The notes beneath the pieces are model-generated. The model saw nothing but the letters and a program-made list of their open reading frames with translations, was not told the DNA's origin and made no database searches. From Acidobacteriota bacterium (lineage in GTDB: Bacteria; Acidobacteriota; Aminicenantia; Aminicenantales; Aminicenantaceae), in NCBI GenBank assembly GCA_030609975.1, contig JAUWSR010000184.1, positions 1 to 7,550 on the forward strand: a stretch of 7,550 bases of DNA, in the 5' to 3' direction. Shown here in pieces: positions 1 through 6,411 of the stretch; within the stretch, counting starts at the first letter, position 1; every line of letters starts with the position of its first letter. Both the position numbers and the translations under genes were made by a program.

Positions 1-2683
1 CGGCCAGAACAAAGGCCACGAACACTCCGATCTGGGCTAAGGGTACAGCCAACAAGATGAAAAACGGCTGGATGATGGATTCATACAATGATGCCAGGAT
101 CATGAAGATGATGATAAGCGAAAAAATAATGGCGAAACGGATCTGCCCCTTTTCTTCCGAGGTCAAAAAACGATCATCTTCCATGGTAGCCGTAAATCCA
201 GGAGGAAGTTCGAGCTTTTCAAAGACAGAGTTGCGGTAACGTTCACCGGCTTTGTAAGGTCCCCGGAACTCCCACATGAGTGTCATCTGGAACTGCTGGT
301 CTTCCCGGTCAATGGATCCGGCAATAGGCCGTTCCTCCAGGAGAGAGACCTCTCCCAATCTCAGCAGCTCACCTCGATTGGTCATAAGCAGCACATTCTC
401 GAGCTTCTTCAGGTCCATCTTCTCTGCTTCGGGGAATTTGATCGAGAATTCCAATTCCCTGCCGCCGATGTTGGCCTTGAGCGGCCAGGACATCCGTCCG
501 CGTATCAAGGTTTGGATCTGGTAGTAAAGATAAAGAGGATCGACATCGTATCTGCGCAGAGCCTCTTTATCCAGCTTTAGCACGTATTCGAAAGAATCCC
601 CCCCTCCCCACCAGCGGCTGGTCGAGATGGTCCTGGTCTCTTTAATACGGGGATTGCGCTTGAGGCTCCTTTCCAGATTTGAGGTGATTTCTTTGAGTTT
701 TTTGAAGTTGTAACCAAAAAATCGGATGCGCGAATCATAATAGGTCCCGCTCCCGAATCCGGAATAATAACCCTGAGGATCGAATCCCCGGATGGAGACA
801 TTGATTCCGGCAAAATTGGTCGCCAGCTGGATCATCTCTTCTTTGAGCAGGTAGGGCCGGTAGGACATCTCGATCTCTGTGGGAAAGGTGATGTTGATGA
901 CGGCCTGTTCAGCAAAGACCCGAGTGCTGGCCTCGTTCTCATATTGTTTTTCCAGCACCCTGGCTTCGAACTGCTGGATCACTTCATCGGTACGTTCGAT
1001 ATCCGTTCCTGCCGGCATTCCTACATATATTGTCAGCCGTTCCTTAGAATACCAACTGAAAAACTCGCCCAGTGTCACTTCGCTCCGAAACCATTTGTAC
1101 GACCCAATAAATATCAGGGCGAGGACGAGAAACACTTCGATGGGATGGCGGATTAAAAATCGCAGAACACCAGCATAAAGGTTCCGGTATCTCTCCTTCC
1201 TTTTCTTTTTGGGAGACTTCATCAGTTTAGCCGTGAGGGCGGGGATAACCGAGAAGGAGACCAGCAAAGATGCTGCCAGTGCAGAGGAGATCACGATGGC
1301 CATAGGCAGGTAGACCACGCGAAGCCGGCCCTGAAAATATGCGATCGAGAAAAAAACGCTCATGGTGGTAAGAGTGGATGCCAAAACCGGAAGAAACACC
1401 TCCCGCGATCCCTGGATAGCGGCCTGGACAGCAGGAACGCCCTTCTCACGTACACGCAGCACATTTTCAAAGACCACGATGGAATTATCGACAAACAATC
1501 CGAAACCTAACGCCAATCCACCCAAGGTCAGCATGTTCAACGAGGTTTTGGTCAGGTACACCAGATTGAAGGTTATAAGCACGGAAAACGCGATCGAGGA
1601 CAGCACCAGGAGTGAAGGTTGGATGGAGCGGAGGACTAAGAAGAGCAGGATAAAAATAACAACAACGATGATACCGACCAGCAGGTATAGCTTATTGAGA
1701 TTCGTCTGGATCTCCTCACTCTCATCCTCGACACTACGGAAAACCAGATCGGAAGGCAGTCCCGGTTTGATCGTCTCCAAACGCGCTTTCACCGCGTTCG
1801 CCATTTTAAGAGTGCTCAAGCCTCTTTCTTTATGCACCGTCATGCTGATCGTGGGCTGACCGTTGATGCGGTGGATGTGCCGGATATCCTTGAAGGAGGG
1901 CCGGATCTCAGCCACATCTCTAAGTTTGACGGGATTATTGCCTTTACGGGCAATGATGGTATCGCCCAATTCCCTCAGGTTGGGGATGGGATTCGATACT
2001 TTAAAAAGGAGCTCGCGGTTTCCCATTCTGACCGTACCCCCTGGGAAAATTCTCACTCGGTCCTGGACCCGCATGAGCACAGCATAGGGCTGGATATTCA
2101 GGGATTGCATTTTTTTCTCGTCCAGGATGATTCGGATCTCAGGATCGGAACCGCCCAAAACATCCACCCCGGAGATCCCTTTAATCGATCCGATCCCCAT
2201 CTCCAGCTTATCCTTGACCAGCTCTCTCAGCTTCTGCAAAGAATAGTCACCGGAAATTGTATATTCCAGGAAAGGACGGACACTGAGATCTTCGGGTATA
2301 TAGGCACGTATCTCCGGTTTGATACCATAAGGCAGCTCCTCCCTCAGTTCCCCGATCTTTTCACGCAAAGCCAAGCGTGCAAACTCCATATTGATCTTGG
2401 GATCAAACTCCAGAGTGATCTGGGAGGAGCCGATCCGGGAAGAGGAAGTGATCTTGCGTACTCCCTTCACAGTGGAAGCCTTTTCCTCTAAAGGAGCGGT
2501 TAATTCCGTTTGGATGATCTCCGGAGGCATGCCATACCACTGCGTGAAGATATCCAGTTGAGGGAGATCCTCGGTCAACACCGGCATTTCGATCGGAATG
2601 TTGAAGAAGGAATAGAAACCGAGCACCAGCAACGCCAAAAAAACCATGGCTGTGGCGATCGGACGTTCAACAAAGATCTTCAT
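1..2683 (-). CDS. RND efflux transporter, second subunit of a tandem pair (3' end beyond window)
   Basis: Inner-membrane proton-driven RND pump subunit of the HAE1/AcrB family; the substrate cannot be told from sequence. 894 residues are visible in one open frame of an expected 1030 to 1100, so the last three helices or so are missing at the left edge. The N-terminus (MKIFVERPIATAMV) is the classic RND start, with TM1 at about 11-29. A periplasmic porter half follows to about 330, then TM2-TM6 (about 331-485). TM4 carries LGGLALGFGLFVDNSIVVFEN, with D399 and N400 where AcrB has D407/D408. TM7 is at about 513-530, a second porter half runs to about 845, and TM8-TM9 lie at 849-893. Oddities are a Gly/Tyr-rich stretch at 633-651, RWWGGG at 690-695, and no AcrB-like switch loop after TM7. 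The ATG overlaps the stop of the upstream RND gene (ATGA), so translation is probably coupled and the two proteins probably co-assemble. Family call is very secure; partner and substrate are inferred. Confidence 0.96.
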   Translation of the reverse strand, partial: MKIFVERPIATAMVFLALLVLGFYSFFNIPIEMPVLTEDLPQLDIFTQWYGMPPEIIQTELTAPLEEKASTVKGVRKITSSSRIGSSQITLEFDPKINMEFARLALREKIGELREELPYGIKPEIRAYIPEDLSVRPFLEYTISGDYSLQKLRELVKDKLEMGIGSIKGISGVDVLGGSDPEIRIILDEKKMQSLNIQPYAVLMRVQDRVRIFPGGTVRMGNRELLFKVSNPIPNLRELGDTIIARKGNNPVKLRDVAEIRPSFKDIRHIHRINGQPTISMTVHKERGLSTLKMANAVKARLETIKPGLPSDLVFRSVEDESEEIQTNLNKLYLLVGIIVVVIFILLFLVLRSIQPSLLVLSSIAFSVLITFNLVYLTKTSLNMLTLGGLALGFGLFVDNSIVVFENVLRVREKGVPAVQAAIQGSREVFLPVLASTLTTMSVFFSIAYFQGRLRVVYLPMAIVISSALAASLLVSFSVIPALTAKLMKSPKKKRKERYRNLYAGVLRFLIRHPIEVFLVLALIFIGSYKWFRSEVTLGEFFSWYSKERLTIYVGMPAGTDIERTDEVIQQFEARVLEKQYENEASTRVFAEQAVINITFPTEIEMSYRPYLLKEEMIQLATNFAGINVSIRGFDPQGYYSGFGSGTYYDSRIRFFGYNFKKLKEITSNLERSLKRNPRIKETRTISTSRWWGGGDSFEYVLKLDKEALRRYDVDPLYLYYQIQTLIRGRMSWPLKANIGGRELEFSIKFPEAEKMDLKKLENVLLMTNRGELLRLGEVSLLEERPIAGSIDREDQQFQMTLMWEFRGPYKAGERYRNSVFEKLELPPGFTATMEDDRFLTSEEKGQIRFAIIFSLIIIFMILASLYESIIQPFFILLAVPLAQIGVFVAFVLA

Positions 2684-2695
2684 GCTTCAACCTCA
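2680..2695 (-). promoter_or_regulatory. ATGA stop/start overlap with Shine-Dalgarno for the second RND gene
   Basis: The TGA of the upstream RND gene (2682-2680) and the ATG of the downstream one (2683-2681) share bases as ATGA. A TGAGGT Shine-Dalgarno-like element (2695-2690) sits 7 nt before the ATG from its GAGG core, inside the last codons of the upstream gene. This settles the start of the downstream gene and points to terminating ribosomes re-initiating, which would give near-equal amounts of the two subunits. Confidence 0.85.
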
Positions 2696-5600
2696 GGCTT
2701 GTCTTTCTCCGCCAGCTCATAGCCAAGCGGAATCAGGATAAGTGTCAGGAAGGTAGCCAGCAGGAGCCCTCCGATAACAGTTATCGCCATGGGCTGCTGC
2801 AATTCAGACCCTCGGCCTATCCCCAACGACATGGGAAAAAGTCCCAAAGCAGTGGTTACGGTGGTCATCAAGATAGGCCGCAGCCTGACTCGGCTGGCTT
2901 CCAAAATAGCCTCTCGCACAGACATACCTGAACGGCGCATCTGATTGGTGTAGTCAATTTTGACGATAGCATCATTGACCACAATTCCAGCAAGGACCAC
3001 CATACCGATAATGGAAACCACATTCAGGGATTGTCCTGTGATAAGCAGAGCCCAGAAAGCCCCAGTCAGTCCCATGGGCAGTGTGAAGAGGATCAAAAAA
3101 GGATGGCGGAGCGATTCGAACTGCGCTGCCATGATCATATACACCAAAAGCACGGCTAACGAAAACGCAAGGATCAGGCTCTGAAAGGACCGGTTCATCT
3201 CTTCCTGCTCCCCGCTGAAAACCACCCGGTAGCCGGGAGGCAGCTCCAGCTCAGAGATCTTAGCCTGGATATCTGGTGCAACCTGGCTGATCTTTTTTCC
3301 GCTCAGATTGGCGGTTACCAGCACTTCCCGCTGCTGACTTTCCCGTCGTATTTCTTTGGGGCCTCGGGCAACCTCATAGGAAACCAGCTCCCGCAGCGGG
3401 ATCAACGCACCTTGATGGGATATCTGTTCGTTCATGAGGGTCTCGATATTCTCCCGAATGTCTTCATCAAAGCGGACCAGAATGTCATATTTTTTTTCCA
3501 TCTCCTTGAACTGTGAGGCAATTTTACCTCCGACCGCGTCCGAGATGTAGCTGCCGATGGCCGCCGGGTAAAGCCCGTATTTTTCCATGGAATCTTTCTT
3601 GATTCGAATTAAAAATTCAGGCTTGCCCTCCCCAAGATTGGTGGCAATATCCGTGATCCCTTCGACAGACTGTAGTTTCTCCACGAGATGTTCGGCTAGG
3701 ATCTTCAGGCGGTTGAGGTCGTCCCCTTTGATCTTGAGCCCGACCTCCGCCGTAGCGAAGGCCATGAACTGGGCCAGAGTAGACTGCTCTCTGAGCAGAG
3801 AGTAGCTGACACCGGGAAAACCCTGCAGCCTCTGCCGCATCCCCTCCATGAGCGCATCAATCTGATCCGGCTCGAAGGCTTCGACATAGAGTTTGGCGGA
3901 ATTCAAGGAGATTTCGGGATCCAGGGCCTCCATACCGCTGACGATACCGATCTGAGAAAAACTCGCCTTAATCTCGTCCTGAGAGTTCATCCAATTTTCC
4001 AGGGTCATCACGATGTCGGCTGTCTGTTCGAGGGAATAATCCACAGGGGTTTTCATATTCACTTCAAAGGAACTTGCTTCGGGCTTCGGCATGAGTTCCC
4101 TGGGGATCTGCATGGCAGCCAACAAGGTCACGGCCAGGAATACGGCTGACCAGAACAGCACGGTACCTTTGTTTCCTAAACACCAGAGGAGAATCCTATG
4201 ATAAAACTTCTCGAATTTCGCATAGATCGCATTGAATCCCCGGAACAAGGCTCTGACGATGGGCTTAAAGGGAAGGCTGAGGTAGTGAAAGATAAGGAGC
4301 AGCAATTGAGATATAAAGCTGAAAAGGAGGCTCAGGAATCCGAACACAAATTTCGGCAGGTTGTACAATAACCAGCGCAGTCCTCGGAAGGGTGCCGAAA
4401 GAATCCTGCCGAGTTTCTTGCCACCCGCCTTTTTTGTGGTTTTTTCAGATAGAGGCTGATGAAGTGCGCCTTTTTCCGCTTTAAACTTCAATTTCCGAGA
4501 GGTCAACATTGGCAGCAGCGTCATCGATACGATCAAAGAAGACAGCAGGGCAAACGTCACGGTTAAGGCTTGGTCTTTGAACAACTGACCTGCAACACCA
4601 TGGACATAGATCACAGGCAGGAAGACCGATATCGTGGTCAAGGTAGAGGCAGTAACCGCCATTCCCACTTCTTTGGTTCCTGCCACCGCAGCATCGATGG
4701 CATTTTTGCCCAGGCTTTTGTGCCGGAAAATGCTCTCAGAAACCACAATGGAGTTGTCCAGCAGCATACCGACACCCAGGGCCAATCCCCCCAGAGACAG
4801 AATATTTAATGTAATATCTCGGTAATAAAGTAGATTGAAGGTAGCAATGATAGAGATGGGAATGACGACCGCGATGATGACCGGAGTCCTGATATCCTGA
4901 AGAAACACACACAGGACCATAAAGGCCAGAATTCCTCCGAAGAGAATCGAGTACAAGACGGAGGAAATGGCATTCTCGATATATTTGGCCTCTTCCTTTA
5001 CGACCAAGACATCGATCCCAGGATTTTCCGCTTGGATCTCATCCAAGATCACACGTGCCATCTGGGTTACCTTTACCGTATTGGCGCCTGATTCTTTCCG
5101 CACCAGGATCCCGATGCTTTCCTTCCCTTTCACGCGGGTGATCCCCTGACGTTCTTTGATGGAGTCTTTGATCTGAGCGATATCTTTGAGACGAATGACG
5201 CCCCGGTCTTCTGTGGTCTTAAGGCTGATCTCCCCGATCTCATCCAAGGTATCGAACTCTCCCACGACTCGGAGCGCATACCGGAAGCGACCTTTTCGGA
5301 TGGTCCCACCCTGAAGGTTGCGGTTGAAGGCATCGATCCGCTGCGATATCTGATCGATAGTCAGTCCATAAAGGGAAAGAAAACGAGGATCCACCTCTAC
5401 CTGGATCTCCCGTTCCACCCCTCCGGCGATCTCAGCCGAGCCGATACCCTCGATCTGTTCCAGCCGTGGTTTTATCAATTCCTCGGAAAATTCTTTCAGC
5501 TCCAATAGAGTTCGCTCACCCGAAATCGAGAGGACGAGGATAGGCCGGCTGTGGGGATCGAAAGGGATGATGGTTGGCTCCTCCACTTCATCTGGAAGCC

Positions 5601-5952
5601 GGTCTCTCACACTATCCAGCTGTTCCCGGGTGTGGAGCAGGGCAAAATCCATATCCGTCCCCCAAGCGAATTCCAAGGTCAGGTAAGAGACCCCCTCTTT
5701 GGAGATCGATTCGACCCTACGCAAACCAGGGATACGGCTGACAGCCGCTTCCAGGTCGTCGGTAATGATGGTTTCGATCTCTTCAGGAGCCACCCCTGCA
5801 TATTGAGTCACAACCGACAACTTGGGATAGCTGATGTCAGGCAGCAGGTCAATACTCAATTCCCGCAGGGAAACAAATCCTAGCAGAACGATGGCCACAA
5901 AGAACATAAACGAAGTAACCGGTCGCTTAACCGAAATTTGAGTGATTTTCAT
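2680..5952 (-). CDS. RND efflux transporter, first subunit of a tandem pair
   Basis: Complete 1090-residue HAE1/AcrB-family inner-membrane RND pump subunit, expected to export a substrate by proton exchange as part of a trimer. TM1 is at about 11-28, the first porter half runs to about 325, and TM2-TM6 span about 330-485. TM4 has LGGLALGVGMLLDNSIVVSES, with D399 followed by N400 instead of the AcrB Asp pair. TM7 is at about 597-615, the second porter half runs to about 920, and TM8-TM12 span about 923-1076. TM10 has GIVVNDAIVKIDY (N993, D994, K998), so Asn replaces the AcrB Lys940. Between TM6 and TM7 lies an unusually long basic and hydrophobic insert (about 485-583). The first ATG is preferred because the next Met (16) is inside TM1. 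No Shine-Dalgarno is visible before it, only AT-rich sequence. The gene overlaps the next RND gene by 4 nt, suggesting a hetero-oligomeric pump like MdtBC. No adaptor or outer-membrane channel gene is in the window. Confidence 0.97.
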   Translation of the reverse strand: MKITQISVKRPVTSFMFFVAIVLLGFVSLRELSIDLLPDISYPKLSVVTQYAGVAPEEIETIITDDLEAAVSRIPGLRRVESISKEGVSYLTLEFAWGTDMDFALLHTREQLDSVRDRLPDEVEEPTIIPFDPHSRPILVLSISGERTLLELKEFSEELIKPRLEQIEGIGSAEIAGGVEREIQVEVDPRFLSLYGLTIDQISQRIDAFNRNLQGGTIRKGRFRYALRVVGEFDTLDEIGEISLKTTEDRGVIRLKDIAQIKDSIKERQGITRVKGKESIGILVRKESGANTVKVTQMARVILDEIQAENPGIDVLVVKEEAKYIENAISSVLYSILFGGILAFMVLCVFLQDIRTPVIIAVVIPISIIATFNLLYYRDITLNILSLGGLALGVGMLLDNSIVVSESIFRHKSLGKNAIDAAVAGTKEVGMAVTASTLTTISVFLPVIYVHGVAGQLFKDQALTVTFALLSSLIVSMTLLPMLTSRKLKFKAEKGALHQPLSEKTTKKAGGKKLGRILSAPFRGLRWLLYNLPKFVFGFLSLLFSFISQLLLLIFHYLSLPFKPIVRALFRGFNAIYAKFEKFYHRILLWCLGNKGTVLFWSAVFLAVTLLAAMQIPRELMPKPEASSFEVNMKTPVDYSLEQTADIVMTLENWMNSQDEIKASFSQIGIVSGMEALDPEISLNSAKLYVEAFEPDQIDALMEGMRQRLQGFPGVSYSLLREQSTLAQFMAFATAEVGLKIKGDDLNRLKILAEHLVEKLQSVEGITDIATNLGEGKPEFLIRIKKDSMEKYGLYPAAIGSYISDAVGGKIASQFKEMEKKYDILVRFDEDIRENIETLMNEQISHQGALIPLRELVSYEVARGPKEIRRESQQREVLVTANLSGKKISQVAPDIQAKISELELPPGYRVVFSGEQEEMNRSFQSLILAFSLAVLLVYMIMAAQFESLRHPFLILFTLPMGLTGAFWALLITGQSLNVVSIIGMVVLAGIVVNDAIVKIDYTNQMRRSGMSVREAILEASRVRLRPILMTTVTTALGLFPMSLGIGRGSELQQPMAITVIGGLLLATFLTLILIPLGYELAEKDKPEVEA
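4204..4500 (-). other. Extra basic/hydrophobic insert in the TM6-TM7 cytoplasmic loop of the first RND subunit
   Basis: Codons of residues about 485-583. A Lys-rich stretch (488-514) is followed by an amphipathic part (516-532), about 27 almost uncharged hydrophobic residues (534-560, bases 4356-4273) and a second basic amphipathic part (563-583). The partner subunit goes from TM6 to TM7 with only a short Lys-rich linker (488-500), so about 70 residues are extra here. As I recall AcrB, it has only an amphipathic surface helix at this place. Basic residues on both flanks suggest a surface or re-entrant element rather than one crossing, which would invert the following topology. Confidence 0.6.
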
Positions 5953-5960
5953 GATATTTA

Positions 5961-5987
5961 TTTATATTGAATCTGTCCGTTTGAAAA
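5961..5987 (-). promoter_or_regulatory. Possible promoter directly before the first RND gene
   Basis: On the minus strand TATAAA (5966-5961) lies 8 nt before the ATG, with a weak -35-like TTTTCA (5987-5982) 15 nt further upstream. If TATAAA is a -10 box, transcription would start at or next to the A of the ATG, giving a leaderless message, which would fit the missing Shine-Dalgarno. The spacer is short and the -35 match poor, so this is only a candidate. Confidence 0.25.
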
Positions 5988-6049
5988 TTGACGTCGCGGT
6001 CATGCGGATATCCCACCGGCGAATGGCCCGCCATATTCTTCTATTACAG

Positions 6050-6079
6050 ATGACGAAAAAAATCCAGCCATTTTGTCAT
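6050..6079. repeat. Imperfect inverted repeat upstream of the RND pair
   Basis: ATGACgAAAA at 6050-6059 is complementary to TTTTGTCAT at 6071-6079, with one unpaired G and an 11-nt centre. The arms are AT-rich and no T-run follows on the minus strand, so it is not a terminator. Its place, about 100 nt before the RND start, would suit an operator for a dimeric regulator, but no regulator gene is in the window. Confidence 0.3.
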
Positions 6080-6179
6080 GCCCGGTCACATCTTGGTTTC
6101 TTTTTTTCCCATTTTTTATCCTGCAGATTCCCTGTCTCCTCCGCCAAACTCGCCATCATGTAATCTTTAACCTCTCCTG

Positions 6180-6245
6180 GGCGGGATTCGTTGCCCAAAA
6201 AGGGAAACTGTGGGAATCCGCCGGCAATAAAAAAATATCATTCCC
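6180..6245. repeat. Overlapping inverted repeats able to form alternative hairpins
   Basis: GGCGGGATTC (6180-6189) pairs with GAATCCGCC (6214-6222) with one bulged base, enclosing a smaller CCC-AAAAA-GGG hairpin (6194-6204). The GGGAAT at 6212-6217, part of the right arm, can instead pair with ATTCCC at 6240-6245. The two pairings exclude each other. The element begins about 10 nt after the small-peptide stop. It lacks a terminal T-run in the direction of transcription, so it could be a 3' stabilising or pausing structure, or chance. Confidence 0.35.
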
Positions 6246-6254
6246 AATTGCGCA

Positions 6255-6338
6255 TCATCTGAGGCCGAACAAGATCAGTATCAATAAAACCAGCAGAACC
6301 AAAGCTGAAATAAATACATAGATGGTTTTTCTGGCCAT
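6255..6338 (-). CDS. 27-residue single-pass membrane peptide
   Basis: Small ORF: ATG at 6338, TGA at 6257-6255. The peptide starts MARK and then has about 20 hydrophobic residues, mostly Leu, Val and Ile (6-24), ending FGLR. This is the pattern of a single transmembrane helix with a positively charged cytoplasmic N-terminus. GGGAGG stands 5 nt before the ATG, the strongest ribosome binding site in the window. It starts 34 nt after the stop of the ABC ATPase and probably shares its transcript. I do not recognise a family. It may be a true small protein modulating or anchoring the ATPase or another transporter, or the surviving first helix of a lost ABC-2 permease, since a permease normally follows such an ATPase. 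No further hydrophobic segments occur downstream in any frame, so a simple frameshifted permease is not supported. Confidence 0.6.
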   Translation of the reverse strand: MARKTIYVFISALVLLVLLILILFGLR

Positions 6339-6343
6339 CTTTT

Positions 6344-6349
6344 CCTCCC
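6344..6349 (-). promoter_or_regulatory. Strong Shine-Dalgarno of the small membrane peptide
   Basis: GGGAGG on the minus strand, 5 nt before the ATG at 6338. It is the main reason for taking the 27-codon frame as a gene: there is no other start codon near it on this strand. Confidence 0.65.
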
Positions 6350-6356
6350 GACGTAT

Positions 6357-6411
6357 CTCTTGCTCAAGCTGGCTATGATCTTATAGCTGCAATAATACCT
6401 CTTGCTTGAGC
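6357..6411. repeat. Pair of 13-bp imperfect repeats around the ATPase stop codon
   Basis: CTCTTGCTCAAGC (6357-6369) and CTCTTGCTTGAGC (6399-6411) agree at 11 of 13 positions and begin 42 bp apart. Their outer parts, GCTCAAGC (6362-6369) and GCTTGAGC (6404-6411), are also exact reverse complements, able to form an 8-bp stem with a 34-nt loop that holds the TAG of the ATPase. Weaker similarity continues on the minus strand past each copy (an AAGAT motif followed by GCCAG), which hints at an old tandem duplication of about 42 bp. Confidence 0.5.

Larger units (their letters stand above)
5953..6254 (-). other. Intergenic region upstream of the RND pair, no convincing gene
   Basis: About 300 nt between the small membrane peptide and the first RND gene. 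Neither strand shows a protein that looks real: the open frames on the plus strand have no recognisable domain, and the minus strand has only short frames. It contains two inverted-repeat structures (6180-6245 and 6050-6079), a purine-rich AGGAGAGG (6178-6171), a poly-Lys-coding A-rich stretch near 6100-6120, and an AT-rich segment directly before the RND start. It most likely carries the promoter and control region of the RND pair. No GC-rich hairpin followed by a T-run on the minus strand was found, so no intrinsic terminator can be called for the upstream genes. Confidence 0.5.

Noticed and set aside
577..813. 78-codon minus-strand frame inside the second RND gene, taken as a sign of a frameshift
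   Set aside because: The RND frame itself was read codon by codon through this region with no stop and with continuous porter-domain sequence; this frame is out of phase with it.
1362..1859. 165-codon open frame on the plus strand
   Set aside because: It is antisense to the TM2-TM6 part of the second RND subunit; the Ser/Thr/Arg-rich product is typical of the reverse complement of a membrane protein gene.
1832..2491. 219-codon open frame on the plus strand
   Set aside because: It lies antisense to the porter domain of the second RND subunit, which reads without a break through the whole region. The plus-strand product has no recognisable domain and the frame is a by-product of codon use.
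6076..6159. Second 27-codon minus-strand frame, Lys-rich, with AGGAGAGG 11 nt before the ATG
   Set aside because: The spacing to the purine-rich site is too long, the product is A-rich-DNA-derived poly-Lys, and nothing else supports it.
6180..6236. Intrinsic terminator formed by the GGCGGGATTC / GAATCCGCC inverted repeat
   Set aside because: On the minus strand the T-run lies before the hairpin rather than after it, and on the plus strand an A-run follows; neither orientation fits.
6158..6257. Read-through or recoding of the TGA of the small peptide (about 33 further open codons)
   Set aside because: A run of this length is easily due to chance, the extension shows no membrane or domain pattern, no recoding element can be recognised, and TGA serves as a normal stop for the first RND gene.
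6073..6321. 82-codon open frame on the plus strand across the intergenic region and the small peptide
   Set aside because: It has no good ribosome binding site, no domain-like pattern, and runs against the direction of every supported gene. It is antisense to the 27-residue peptide, which has a much better start.
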